From: Saprospiraceae bacterium | Lineage (GTDB): Bacteria > Bacteroidota > Bacteroidia > Chitinophagales > Saprospiraceae | Reading direction: 5' to 3' | Assembly (NCBI GenBank): GCA_028285545.1 | Contig: JANQPA010000120.1 | Span: 62,001 to 126,000 of the forward strand | DNA length: 64,000 nucleotides | In this document: piece after piece, positions 34,757 to 44,109 of the stretch | How positions within the stretch are numbered: the stretch's first letter is position 1 | Layout of the letters: every line of letters begins with the position of its first letter | Notes under the pieces: model-generated | Database searches by the model: none | The model's input: only the letters and a program-made list of their open reading frames with translations | What the model was told of the DNA's origin: nothing | Made by a program: the position numbers and the translations under genes

Positions 34757-35389
34757 ATGAAAATAACAGCAATTGGCCATGGAAACGTAGGAGGTGCTCT
34801 GATCAAAGCCTGGGCTAAGGCCGGACATCAAATTACAATAGGTGCTCGTAATCCGGAAGGTGATAAAGTTAGAAAAATCATAAATCAGTCTGACAATATT
34901 CGAGCAACTAGTATTGAAGAGAGTATCAAGGAAGCAGAGGTAATCGTAATAAGCATCCCTTCTCATCTAACAGCAGATCTGGCACATCAATTGGGCAATT
35001 TATCAGGAAAGGTCATCATCGACACCACTAATTCTGTTTTTAGAAAACCTGAACCCTATCGTACGGCTTTCGAGGCCTTTCAAAAAGTATGCAAAGCAGA
35101 TGTAGTGAAATGTTTTAACTCCACGGGTTTTGAAAATATGATTGACCCACACTATCCTCAGGACAATTCAGACAATGCTGTGTTAAAGGCGGACATGTTT
35201 GCGGCGGGCTCTAATCCTAAAGCCAAAGAAATCGCTCTTCAACTGGCCAAAGATGCCGGTTTTATCGCCTATGACTTCGGAGGTGATGAAGAGGTCGAAC
35301 TATTGGAAGAACTGTGCCGAATTTGGATCAATCTGGCAATGAAGCAGGGTATGGGGAGGAATATTGCGTTTAAATTGTTGAAGAGATGA
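34757..35389 (+). CDS. F420H2:NADP oxidoreductase-like NAD(P)-binding protein
   Basis: This 210-residue single-domain protein has a Rossmann fold. The nucleotide-binding loop is GHGNVGGALIKAWAKAGH (7-24), followed by IGARNP, where Arg suggests NADP. VISIPSH and FNSTGFENM are also typical. The pattern matches the coenzyme F420H2:NADP oxidoreductase-like family, found in many bacteria that do not make F420, where the acceptor is unknown. The palindrome at 34643 may control it. It stands alone. Confidence 0.85.
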   Translation: MKITAIGHGNVGGALIKAWAKAGHQITIGARNPEGDKVRKIINQSDNIRATSIEESIKEAEVIVISIPSHLTADLAHQLGNLSGKVIIDTTNSVFRKPEPYRTAFEAFQKVCKADVVKCFNSTGFENMIDPHYPQDNSDNAVLKADMFAAGSNPKAKEIALQLAKDAGFIAYDFGGDEEVELLEELCRIWINLAMKQGMGRNIAFKLLKR

Positions 35390-35432
35390 AATGGGTTCCG
35401 TCTATGGTGGTGTGAAATTTGAGGTTTTACTG

Positions 35433-35519
35433 TTATTTGAAGCTCTTTTTCTCACGCTGATCCCGCTAATACTTTTCTGCGAAATTTGCGGGATCTGCGT
35501 GAGAAAGAAGCTCAAATAA
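35433..35519. repeat. long hairpin of 32-34 bases per arm between convergent genes
   Basis: 35433-35466 pairs with 35488-35519, with a two-base insertion and few mismatches; the core is CTCACGC and GATCCCGC. It has no T-tract, so it is more like a dispersed palindromic repeat than a classical terminator. No gene is seen in the gap 35390-35563. Confidence 0.75.
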
Positions 35520-35563
35520 GTAACTATACTTTCAATAAAGCATTCCCTAAATGAACCCCAGAA

Positions 35564-37225
35564 CTAATTCTTAATAAACCGTTTCACTGAACTTTCCCCT
35601 CCTCGCATCAATTGCAAAATATAAGAGCCAGATTGCAAAGTACCCAATTCGATAATTTGACTCAATTGATTTACTAAAGCTGGGATGGTTTGCAGAACTT
35701 TCCCATTTAAATCTATTATTTGAAAATAACTGTCTGCTTCAAAAACCTTTGTCGTGTGTATCCTCAACTGTTCACGAGCAAGGGTAGGAGATAACTGCCA
35801 GGCATCAATTTTGTAATTAAAATCGACTGCAATTATATGGTAATAGGTCTCTGTTCCATCAAAGTCTACTTGTTTTAATCGATAATAATTGGTTCCTTCG
35901 GAAGGAGTCTGGTCTACGAAATTGTACTCTTGTCGAACTAAAGTATTTCCCGCTCCCTTTATCCGGCCAATTTCTCGAAAATTAGTACGATCAATACTTC
36001 GTTCAAGGATCATATAATCGTTATTGGTTTCGGTTTCTGTCGTCCATCGGAGTTTGATCCCTTCCAGGAAGGCTTGCCCTTCGAAGGAACTGAGCTCAAT
36101 GGGAAGAAGAGTAGTAGTATTTACATCTCCACCACTGGTCCAGGCACAAATGCCATCAACTCCGAGGATAAGAAAATTGTAAGCGGTATTTGGGTCAAGC
36201 CCACTAATTGAGGCAGTAGTACCAGTACCTTTGTATACAAAGTAATCGACATTGTCTGCACCAAGGATATCACTAGTTAGGTTAAAAACCTCATTAGCAT
36301 TTCCTCGCATAGACCAATCCGAATTTGCGCTAAAGTCCGTTTCATCATATAAACCCTGTAAATTACTGACCAGAATATCTGAGGCCGGAGCCACCCCTTG
36401 TCTGCCAACAACCAGATAATTCTCGGAGCAATTACCACTACCATCTTCTGTCCAATTGAGATCTAAAGTAACGTCTTCTACATTGGCAGTAGTGAAACTA
36501 GTAATGTTAGTAATGGTACAAGAAGCAGTAGTAACTGGAGTAACGCTCATCGAATTAAAAGCAATTCTGTCTGTAGCTGCTCCAGCGCCGGATAATCTTA
36601 AAAATACAGAAGAACCACTCGTGACCTCTCCTGTGCAGATTACACCTATATTCAGAGCGGTACCTACCCAAACAGGAACAGGGGTAACGGGAATGACACC
36701 TGGAGGTATAGAAATCGACTGACCTACTTGTGTCCATGGACCTGCTGCACTGAAACCATATTCTAAGGTGTAAGTTTGATCAGCAATGTCATTATTCCAT
36801 ATCCTGAAGTCAAAATTGATATCTAAACTATGGAAGGAAGTAGCAGGGGCAATATTATTATCTATTCGCAAGATGATGGACCAACTACCATTGGGACTCA
36901 GCCCAAACCAGGTATTTCCTCCATCCGTTATAGCGTATAGGGCATCAGAGGGTGGGGTTTCCAGAATTGATGAAGTAATCATACCACCTGCAGTATTTGA
37001 AATCCCAGAGACCATTATACCATCTGAGTCCAATTGACCTACATTAGGAGCACCTGAAGCTGGACTAAACATACCATTATAAGTCCCATTATTTACCCCT
37101 GTTTGGGTTGTTTGAAAATCAATAGTGGCTGCACCCAAACTAGCAAGGCTCAATTGTGCTTTTATATTCTCCTGATAAAAAAATATTGAAAAAGCTATTG
37201 TAAATAGGACTAACCTGGTCTTCAT
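35564..37225 (-). CDS. T9SS-secreted surface protein with sorting domain
   Basis: This 553-residue protein has a signal peptide (about 1-23, ending NIKAQ) and a Thr/Ser/Gly-rich beta body. A fibronectin type III-like region (about 370-460, with LPIELSSFEGQAFLEGIKLRW) comes next. A C-terminal type IX sorting domain (about 478-553; FQIIDLNGKVLQ, LGTLQSGSYILQLM, FIKN) closes it. T9SS exports such proteins to the cell surface and usually removes the sorting domain. The LSSFEGQ...LRWTTETETNNDYMILERS type of segment precedes the sorting domain in many Bacteroidota surface proteins. No enzyme motif is seen, so the role could be adhesion or structure. Confidence 0.9.
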   Translation of the reverse strand: MKTRLVLFTIAFSIFFYQENIKAQLSLASLGAATIDFQTTQTGVNNGTYNGMFSPASGAPNVGQLDSDGIMVSGISNTAGGMITSSILETPPSDALYAITDGGNTWFGLSPNGSWSIILRIDNNIAPATSFHSLDINFDFRIWNNDIADQTYTLEYGFSAAGPWTQVGQSISIPPGVIPVTPVPVWVGTALNIGVICTGEVTSGSSVFLRLSGAGAATDRIAFNSMSVTPVTTASCTITNITSFTTANVEDVTLDLNWTEDGSGNCSENYLVVGRQGVAPASDILVSNLQGLYDETDFSANSDWSMRGNANEVFNLTSDILGADNVDYFVYKGTGTTASISGLDPNTAYNFLILGVDGICAWTSGGDVNTTTLLPIELSSFEGQAFLEGIKLRWTTETETNNDYMILERSIDRTNFREIGRIKGAGNTLVRQEYNFVDQTPSEGTNYYRLKQVDFDGTETYYHIIAVDFNYKIDAWQLSPTLAREQLRIHTTKVFEADSYFQIIDLNGKVLQTIPALVNQLSQIIELGTLQSGSYILQLMRGGESSVKRFIKN

Positions 37226-37452
37226 ACATGTGGTTTTTAGGATGAAAAAATCATTCCCCCTTTAATCCGCTCAAAGCGGAAAAGGTGACGTATAATGAGT
37301 GTAATTTTTTCAGGGACGGTGGGATGGAAGGGTATTCTGTCCTAAATATAAGAGTTATATATAAAAAAACGTGGGGTATTACATTTTTTTTGATTTACAG
37401 CTTGAGTTTAGTGGAAGGATCAAGTTCATTCTTTGCCCTCCTCATCATATCA

Positions 37453-37597
37453 GAGACAGGTTGAGACAAATGGAGACATATAGAGATATTTTGTATTTGC
37501 CTTGTCTAAAATTGGCAATTTTCTTTTTATCAAGCGGCTTATCCAATCTAAAAGACAAGATGTCTCCACTATATTTCTATATGTCTCCATTTATCTC
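37453..37597. repeat. decamer tandem repeat GAGACANNNN forming an inverted repeat
   Basis: Units starting with GAGACA recur every ten bases (37453-37489: GAGACAGGTT, GAGACAAATG, GAGACATATA, then GAGATAT). The complementary TGTCTC-containing array lies at 37571-37597; 27 bases pair with two mismatches. A related array is at 42571-42606. Confidence 0.75.
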
Positions 37598-37674
37598 CTT
37601 TTTCCAAAAAAACAAAGATTTTCAAACTACTTCAACATTACTTCAAGAGCCCGAAGGGCAACTATACTTCAACA

Positions 37675-38265
37675 TTACTTCTTTGCTTCCATACTTCTTA
37701 AACTATCTAATAGAGGAATAATCTTCTCATCAAATTTTTTCAAATGATTTTTTATGCCAAAATAGAAAGCTAAAACCATCAAAAGAGTAAAGCCAATGTG
37801 AATTCCTAATCGCATCATCCCATCCATACCAAACTCCTCCAGAATATTAATATATCCTGTATTTAAACCTAAAATTAGTAAGGATGCATAAATGGGCATA
37901 TACTTCGTTGTTATCTTTCGGCGGTGCTGAATAAAACGGATATTTTTTTGTAGAAAATTCTGATTGGTTAAATCGAAATGGTTTCCTGTATCGGCTTCCT
38001 TATTTTTCCATATTAAAAAAAGCATAAAAGACATGGCCAAAAAAATGAGAAGAAGGCCAATAATATAAAACGGCTTAGAATACATAAAAGTAGTTGCTCC
38101 CAATATTAAAAAAGTAAGGATAAAAGATAAGGTCATACCCTTTCTTTCCTTTTGAACTTTTTTATGTAAATCCTGAATACCATTAAGTACCTGTTCAGGT
38201 CCTGGTAGATCCATGTGGCTGGATTGCCCTTTCCATATTTGTTGCAGATCATCTAATTCAGTCAT
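37675..38265 (-). CDS. membrane protein, likely regulator (anti-sigma-like) of the upstream ECF sigma factor
   Basis: This 196-residue protein has a short cytoplasmic N-terminus (MTELDDLQQIWKGQ) and about four hydrophobic segments (near 45-62, 68-85, 122-140, 152-172). Its start codon overlaps the sigma factor stop as ATGA (38265), so the two are translationally coupled. ECF sigma factors are usually followed by their anti-sigma factor, and small membrane proteins of this outline take that place in many Bacteroidota. No zinc-binding anti-sigma motif or other domain is seen, so the anti-sigma role is inferred from position. Confidence 0.7.
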   Translation of the reverse strand: MTELDDLQQIWKGQSSHMDLPGPEQVLNGIQDLHKKVQKERKGMTLSFILTFLILGATTFMYSKPFYIIGLLLIFLAMSFMLFLIWKNKEADTGNHFDLTNQNFLQKNIRFIQHRRKITTKYMPIYASLLILGLNTGYINILEEFGMDGMMRLGIHIGFTLLMVLAFYFGIKNHLKKFDEKIIPLLDSLRSMEAKK

Positions 38266-38774
38266 GATATGCTAATTTTTTTTCTAATCCGGTTTTTAAT
38301 TCGATTGATTTTTACTCCAACATTGCTGATTTTTAATCCACTCACTTCGGCAATTTCTTTATAGGAAAAGCCTTCTAAGACCATAGTAATAATAATTCTA
38401 TCTACATCTTCCAGTTTGGCTATTAAGCTCAGCAATTGTTGAAACTGCTGGTCAATTCTTGCCCTGTCCAATTGATGTTGTTCAGAAGAGGCTACTGAAG
38501 GTAAATTATCTAATGATTTTTCTCTTTCACCCCTTCTTGCCTTTCGTTTTCTGTAGAGCAAGGCCGTATTGGTACCAATACGATAGATCCAAGTGCTAAT
38601 TTTTGAATCTCCTTTAAAGGATTCCAGGTTATTCCAAACTTTTAGAAAGATTTCCTGAAAAAGATCCTCCACTTCCGCAGAATGCCCCAAAAAAGCCTGG
38701 CATAAGCGGAAGATCAACTCTTTATTTTCCAGATATACTGTATTAAATAACTTTATTTTATCCGCTTCGGTCAT
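38262..38774 (-). CDS. ECF-type RNA polymerase sigma factor
   Basis: This 170-residue sigma-70 family protein has region 2 (about 18-82: EVEDLFQEIFLKVWNNLESF, STWIYRIGTNTALLYRKRK) and region 4 (about 108-165: YKEIAEVSGLKISNVGVKINRIKNRIR). There are no other domains. This is the size and structure of extracytoplasmic-function sigma factors. It overlaps the hydrolase gene upstream and the membrane protein gene downstream, each by ATGA, so all three are made in step. What it responds to is unknown. Confidence 0.93.
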   Translation of the reverse strand: MTEADKIKLFNTVYLENKELIFRLCQAFLGHSAEVEDLFQEIFLKVWNNLESFKGDSKISTWIYRIGTNTALLYRKRKARRGEREKSLDNLPSVASSEQHQLDRARIDQQFQQLLSLIAKLEDVDRIIITMVLEGFSYKEIAEVSGLKISNVGVKINRIKNRIRKKISIS

Positions 38775-39643
38775 TTTAGAAAAGTATTAAGGTTATTTAT
38801 GAACCAATCAAACTCATCAAGCATGATAAAATGTTTAGCCGTATTCGCCATAAATATTTGAACATCTTCAGCTTTGCTGAATTGTTGCTGATAATTGTTT
38901 TTGACCATTTCCTGAGTGATACCATAATCTTTTGCTGCATACCAGGCTCCCAATACTAATATAGGACAATCCACACTTCCCGCTTCCTGGCGTAGATCCG
39001 TAGTCATTAATTCATACATGGCCTGAGCCACCGTAGCTCGATCTGAGTTTAAGGACCAATTCAGGATTTTTTCTACATCTTCAGCGCCAGTTACCATAGT
39101 GGGCAGACTTTGTCGCTGTTGGGATTTAAAAGTTGTCTCATCCTGATTCATCATCATGGTTTTCATCATTTGAGCCTGCGGTTTCATCATCTCTTCGGTA
39201 GCATTGGGATTCATAGCTGCACTAAAAAATGGGTAGGAATCCACAATGACTATTTTAGATAATAAACCGGAATGGGTTGAAGCAATAGATAAGGCCGTAA
39301 ACCCTCCCAGACTATGACCAATGATTGTAGGTTTTTGCAGGTCTTTTTCTTGAATATATTTGATAATGCCTTTTTTAATTTTTGGCAAAAACAAAGTATC
39401 GGAACCTGGAAAAGCTTCAATGCCTGCGAAGCCTCCTAAAGTCAGAATATGGCATTCATAATTAGGAGATAATTTTTCAACGGTTTCCTTCCAAACTTCT
39501 CCTGAACAGGAAAGCCCTGGAATAAGAATGATTGGCTTTCCCTGCCCCTTAATTTCAATGGTAAATAAATCACTAAAATTTTCCTGAGCCTGGATTTGAA
39601 AAAAAGCGAACAAACAAACAGATAGTGTTATCAAATTTTTCAT
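38771..39643 (-). CDS. exported alpha/beta hydrolase at the head of an ECF sigma operon
   Basis: This 290-residue protein has a signal peptide (MKNLITLSVCLFAFFQIQAQ). The alpha/beta hydrolase fold shows the oxyanion sequence IILIPGLSCSG, the nucleophile elbow GHSLGG (about 110-115) and a C-terminal histidine in TAKHFIMLD. The catalytic acid is probably an Asp in the region after VLGAWYAAKD. The substrate is unknown (esterase or lipase-like). Its stop codon overlaps the sigma factor start (ATGA at 38774), making it the first gene of a three-gene operon. Confidence 0.88.
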   Translation of the reverse strand: MKNLITLSVCLFAFFQIQAQENFSDLFTIEIKGQGKPIILIPGLSCSGEVWKETVEKLSPNYECHILTLGGFAGIEAFPGSDTLFLPKIKKGIIKYIQEKDLQKPTIIGHSLGGFTALSIASTHSGLLSKIVIVDSYPFFSAAMNPNATEEMMKPQAQMMKTMMMNQDETTFKSQQRQSLPTMVTGAEDVEKILNWSLNSDRATVAQAMYELMTTDLRQEAGSVDCPILVLGAWYAAKDYGITQEMVKNNYQQQFSKAEDVQIFMANTAKHFIMLDEFDWFINNLNTFLK

Positions 39644-39895
39644 GGTAATTTTTTTTTGAATGTTTTTTGGAGATTAGATTACCTGGATTTTGATTTATTA
39701 CACTCTAGGGACATTTTTTTTACTCCGCTGAAAATTTATGTTTATCTATCATATTGATTCGTCTGTAGATATAATCCAACCTTAGCTTAGGGGTTTTTGA
39801 ACGCTCACCCCATCATGGTGTATAGTGAAACAAATTTTTTTAAAGCATTAGCCTATACGATTTCGAAATTACCCAAGGATTTAACTTTCTACATC

Positions 39896-42286
39896 ATGAA
39901 AAAACTAATTTTACTTATTCCTTTCTTTTCTTTTTTTCTTAGTTCAATAAACGCTCAATTCAGTATCCGAGGACAGATAAATGGCCCGGATCGGCAAGCA
40001 CTAGAGTTTGCAAATGTGGCCTTAGTCAGTTTGCCGGACAGCAATATGCTTAAAGTAGAGACTACCGATGAAAAAGGACAGTATCTCATAAAGGTGGATA
40101 AAGAGGGAGAATTTATGGTTCGGGTTATGTTACTGGGCTATCAGGACTTCAACTCTTCGAATTTTACTTTGAATACCTCCCGTCCATCTCATATGGTGAA
40201 CGCACAAATGCAGGCAGAAGCCCACTTGCTGGAAACAGTTGAGGTGAAAGCCAAAGTCCCATTACTTGAGCAACGCTCTGACCGATTGGTGGTCAATGTT
40301 GAACAAAGTCTAACCACCATTAATGGTAACTTGATGGATGTTCTAAGGAAGGTACCTGGAATGTTGATTATCAACGATCAAATTAGTGTGGCGGGTCAAT
40401 CTAGTGTTACCATATTAATCAATGGCCGGACCACCCAATACATGGACATTACTGCATTTTTAAAAGAGATGCCTGCCGATAATATCGAAAAAATTGAAGT
40501 GATTCATCAGCCAGGAGCTGAATTTGATGCTTCTGGAACGGGCCCTGTTATTAATATCGTTCTGAAACAAAACAAACTATTTGGAACCAATGGAAGTGTC
40601 CGCTTAGGAGTTGGTAAAGGGAGTTTTTTACGGTATAATGGAAGCCTAAGTCTCAATCATAGACAAGGAGATTTTAATATTTATGGTAGCCTGGGCTACA
40701 GTCACAACACCTGGAGGGAATGGCTTGTTTTGGACCGGATTGTAGATCAGGATATTTACTCCCAAGAAGCTACCAAACCATCCAAACCACACACCAAAAG
40801 GGGAAGCCTGGGTATGGATTGGTATCTAAGTGATAAACATAGTATCGGTATTTCTGCCAATGGACTGCATAGCGTGAATGATCGAACGAACACCAATGTG
40901 ACCAATATTTTATATGGAGATCAAAGACCGAGTACTCAATTGACAAGTCTTAACTTCTTTGATCGGGAATGGTGGTATGTCTCTTCCAATGCTTATTACA
41001 GCTTCAAGATAGATACCATCGGTCAAAAACTGGATCTGGATTTCAACTATTCCACTTTTGAAAGAGATAATAGCAATCTCATTCAAACTCAAAATAATAC
41101 TGGCGATGATCTTAATTTCGATGACACCCGCAACATCCAGCCAGGAAAAACCAATATTTATGCCATTAGGCTGGATTATACCAAACCCTTTAACGAGAAT
41201 ATTAGCTTCCAAACCGGAGCAAAATGGAGTAGCGCTTCCCTGGATAATGATCTACAATCCGCTTTTTTAAATAATGGAGAATGGATTAATAACCCACTGC
41301 AAAGCAATCATTTTTTATTTGATGAAGAAATTGCTGCAGTATATGGAAAGCTAAATATTAAAAGTGATGATTGGGAAATAACGGCAGGCCTAAGGTTTGA
41401 GGACAGCAGATCAAAAGGCTATTCCATAACTCTAGATTCCACCACCCGCCGTAATATTGCACAGTTATTTCCCAGTGCCAGCATAAGTAGAGCACTTACT
41501 GAGCAAATTGGTGTAGCGCTGGCCTATAGCTATCGTATTGAGAGACCCAGTTACTCTGATTTGAATCCCTTCTTGTATTATTTAGATCCTTACACATTTG
41601 AAAAAGGGAATCCATTATTGAGACCAGAACTTACTCATAGCCTGAAGATGAGTTTGACTTATGAAAAACAGCCCTTCTTTAACCTTGAATACAGCCGTAC
41701 CAATAACTCCATGGCTCTGGTTACGGAACAGGACCTCCAAACCAAAGCCGCTTTTGCTACAACCGTCAACCTTGATAAATTTGAACGCTGGGGAGGTAGT
41801 TTGTTTTTCCCATTGGATTTTGTGAAGGGTTTATCTGGTTATGGTGGAGTGATGGGTTATTACAATAAATTTACTTCTGATGTGGAAGGTAGTCTATATG
41901 AAAATGATCAATGGACTGTAACGGGCTTTTTGCAGGCTTCATTAACTTTACCCTTAGATATCAAAGCGGAATTGAATGGGTGGATTACCAGCGGAGGGCA
42001 GGATGGAATCATCAATTATGAGAGTTTATATGGCCTGAATGTTGGCTTTGAAAAGAAAATACTGAAGGATAAAGCCTCAGTTAAGTTGAGCGTCGGGGAT
42101 TTGTTGTACAAATTCTGGTATGGAGAAATTGACTATGGTGGGCTGGTGGCAGATGTATCTTCTCGTTGGGATACCCGCGTTGTCAACATGCAGTTTACCT
42201 ACCGTTTTGGCAATCAGCATATGAAAGATCGAAAAAGACGAAGTAATAGTGCTTCTGATGAAATTAATAGAGCACAAGGGAATTGA
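39896..42286 (+). CDS. outer-membrane beta-barrel receptor, second copy
   Basis: The protein has 796 residues from the ATG at 39896 (MKKLILLIPFFSFFLSSINA, a good signal peptide); the longer frame from 39797 adds unlike sequence. It contains a carboxypeptidase-regulatory-like domain (about 22-110, FSIRGQINGPDRQALEFANV), a plug-like domain (about 115-230, with VLRKVPGM, VTILINGRTT and GTGPVINIVLKQNK) and a barrel to the end. It has the same design as the protein encoded at 4261-6705 but clearly differs in sequence, so it is a paralogue and not a recent duplication. The ligand is unknown. It follows the hydrolase/sigma operon divergently. Confidence 0.9.
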   Translation: MKKLILLIPFFSFFLSSINAQFSIRGQINGPDRQALEFANVALVSLPDSNMLKVETTDEKGQYLIKVDKEGEFMVRVMLLGYQDFNSSNFTLNTSRPSHMVNAQMQAEAHLLETVEVKAKVPLLEQRSDRLVVNVEQSLTTINGNLMDVLRKVPGMLIINDQISVAGQSSVTILINGRTTQYMDITAFLKEMPADNIEKIEVIHQPGAEFDASGTGPVINIVLKQNKLFGTNGSVRLGVGKGSFLRYNGSLSLNHRQGDFNIYGSLGYSHNTWREWLVLDRIVDQDIYSQEATKPSKPHTKRGSLGMDWYLSDKHSIGISANGLHSVNDRTNTNVTNILYGDQRPSTQLTSLNFFDREWWYVSSNAYYSFKIDTIGQKLDLDFNYSTFERDNSNLIQTQNNTGDDLNFDDTRNIQPGKTNIYAIRLDYTKPFNENISFQTGAKWSSASLDNDLQSAFLNNGEWINNPLQSNHFLFDEEIAAVYGKLNIKSDDWEITAGLRFEDSRSKGYSITLDSTTRRNIAQLFPSASISRALTEQIGVALAYSYRIERPSYSDLNPFLYYLDPYTFEKGNPLLRPELTHSLKMSLTYEKQPFFNLEYSRTNNSMALVTEQDLQTKAAFATTVNLDKFERWGGSLFFPLDFVKGLSGYGGVMGYYNKFTSDVEGSLYENDQWTVTGFLQASLTLPLDIKAELNGWITSGGQDGIINYESLYGLNVGFEKKILKDKASVKLSVGDLLYKFWYGEIDYGGLVADVSSRWDTRVVNMQFTYRFGNQHMKDRKRRSNSASDEINRAQGN

Positions 42287-42386
42287 TTAATTAGATATCC
42301 TTCATATTAATGAGCAGGAAAATTATTCATTCTATTGCAAATAAATTTTTGGAAATAAATAGAGATAAGTAAGTGTACAAAAAAAA

Positions 42387-42430
42387 TTAATACTAATTCT
42401 GCCGCCGGACGACGGCAGAATTAGTATTAA
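42387..42430. terminator. 18-bp perfect hairpin after the second receptor gene
   Basis: TTAATACTAATTCTGCCG (42387-42404) is the exact complement of 42413-42430 with an 8-base loop. On the minus side it runs into a T-rich tract; on the plus side it is followed by ATATAAATTTTATTTTG. It lies 100 bases after the receptor stop. Confidence 0.65.
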
Positions 42431-42570
42431 ATATAAATTTTATTTTGTCACAGTACTTATGTTGAAATATATTGCCTTTGTTTTGCATAAACACAAGAGG
42501 ATTACTGGAAAAAAAGGCAATTTTTTTCCGAATCCTTGTATGCATATAAAATGATATTAAGCTATCTATC

Positions 42571-42606
42571 TCAACATATCTCTAAATGTCTCAATTTGTC
42601 TCTGAT
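42571..42606. repeat. second copy of the TGTCTC decamer array
   Basis: The units AACATATCTC, TAAATGTCTC and AATTTGTCTC follow one another with a period of 10. The segment 42576-42602 matches the complement of the left arm at 37463-37489 at 25 of 27 bases. Confidence 0.65.
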
Positions 42607-42705
42607 ATTTGACCATTTTAAATACTCGTTAGGAATTCCAAATGAAAGGACAAAAATCTAAGAATAGACAATTGGTGTTTTCGTATCTTACAAAAAAAAT
42701 CACCG

Positions 42706-44100
42706 ATGAAATTACCAACTCATCTTTATCTCTTCCTTTTCATATCAATTGGAATTTTTAACTCTTGTGGGACGAAATCAACCACAACTACATCCTCAGA
42801 TGCCGTTGTCGGAGATATAAACCTGGAATCCTTCGTTGATGGTATTGTCCAATCAGAGATTGACAACGCACGTCTGGCAGGGATGGCAGTGGGTGTCAGT
42901 AAGGGAGGACAAACGCTTTTACGGAAAACCTATGGCTTTGCAGATTTGGAGCATGATGTAGCCATGCCCTTAAATGCTTCCTTTGAGATTGGATCAGTTA
43001 CCAAACAATTTACAGCTGCCGCAATTTTGCAATTAGCGGAGGCTGGAAAGTTAAGTCTGGACGAAGATTTTACCAAGTATGTACCTTTTGATACTCGCGG
43101 GCATTCGATTCCTATTTTAAGACTGATGGATCATACCTCTGGAATAAAAGGCTATACTGAATCCTCTATTTTTGGGGAAATTGTTACCAGGAACCTTCCT
43201 AGAGATACTTTATTGCGATTGATTGAAAAGGAGCCCTTTGATTTTGATCCTGGGGAAGCGGAAATTTATAATAATACAGCCTTTTATATTCTTGGATTGA
43301 TCATAGAAAAAGTAAGCGGACAATCTTATGCAGAATATGTAGAAGAAAACCTGTTTTCAAAAGCCGGAATGGATAATTCTTATTATTGTGATAACAGCAC
43401 CATTCGGAAAAATAGAGCGCATGGCTATGGAATGGGAGCCGAAGGTTTAGTGCGAGCGTCCTATTTGGATCATACCTGGCCTTATGCTGCCGGATCTCTT
43501 TGCTCAACGGCTGAAGATCTATTGAAATGGTTGGAAGCATTGCATGGTGGGAAAGTTTTGAGTGATGAAAATTACCAATCCTTAATTACGCCAGGTGTGT
43601 TAAATGATGGCACTAAAATCAGATATTGTAAAGGGATTAATAATTATGAATATAAAGGCAATCAATGTATTGCTCATGGAGGAGGGATTAATGGTTTTCT
43701 GACAAACTCCAGGTATTTTCCAGATGAGGATTTATCAATCGTAGTCTTAGTGAATACTACCGGCCCGGTTGGGCCTGGTAACATAGCTGATCAAATTTCA
43801 GATGAGTTACTAGAGGTAACTGAAATGGAACCCAAGCCATATGATGGAGATATCACCTCTTTGTCAGGTTCGTACTCAGGGGCTGCCAGAGGACAGTACC
43901 TGACCTTAATGGTGGAAGGGAAGGATGATATGATATTATTAAAATCAGAAAATGATACTGAAGCTGATACGTTTAGATATGATGGGAAATTCTGGAGTGA
44001 TGGAAGTCCTATTCAAGTATCATTTGTTATAGAAAATGGGCAAGCTTCTGAGATGAGGTATGATGGAATTGGTAATTATTTTAGATTAAAAAGAGACTAA
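42706..44100 (+). CDS. serine hydrolase, beta-lactamase class C/PBP-like lipoprotein
   Basis: This 464-residue protein has a lipoprotein signal (LFISIGIFNSCG, Cys21). The penicillin-binding fold shows the S-x-x-K motif (Ser97-Val-Thr-Lys100), a Tyr-Asn motif (Tyr188-Asn-Asn) and a C-terminal HGGG motif in IAHGGGINGF. These are the three catalytic motifs of class C beta-lactamases and related esterases and peptidases. Most Bacteroidota members are not antibiotic-degrading; DD-peptidase or esterase activity is equally likely. The additional C-terminal lipocalin-like segment (about 380-464) is common in the family. It is tethered to a membrane through the lipid. Confidence 0.9.
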   Translation: MKLPTHLYLFLFISIGIFNSCGTKSTTTTSSDAVVGDINLESFVDGIVQSEIDNARLAGMAVGVSKGGQTLLRKTYGFADLEHDVAMPLNASFEIGSVTKQFTAAAILQLAEAGKLSLDEDFTKYVPFDTRGHSIPILRLMDHTSGIKGYTESSIFGEIVTRNLPRDTLLRLIEKEPFDFDPGEAEIYNNTAFYILGLIIEKVSGQSYAEYVEENLFSKAGMDNSYYCDNSTIRKNRAHGYGMGAEGLVRASYLDHTWPYAAGSLCSTAEDLLKWLEALHGGKVLSDENYQSLITPGVLNDGTKIRYCKGINNYEYKGNQCIAHGGGINGFLTNSRYFPDEDLSIVVLVNTTGPVGPGNIADQISDELLEVTEMEPKPYDGDITSLSGSYSGAARGQYLTLMVEGKDDMILLKSENDTEADTFRYDGKFWSDGSPIQVSFVIENGQASEMRYDGIGNYFRLKRD

Positions 44101-44109
44101 TGATTTCTT

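Noticed and set aside
37453-37597. Possible CRISPR array from regular 10-base repeats
   Set aside because: Repeats are too short, have no unique spacers of similar length, and no cas gene is present.
37371-37747. Overlapping 81- and 116-codon plus-strand frames
   Set aside because: They run across the decamer repeat and AT-rich DNA and show no domain; the repeat explains the open frames.
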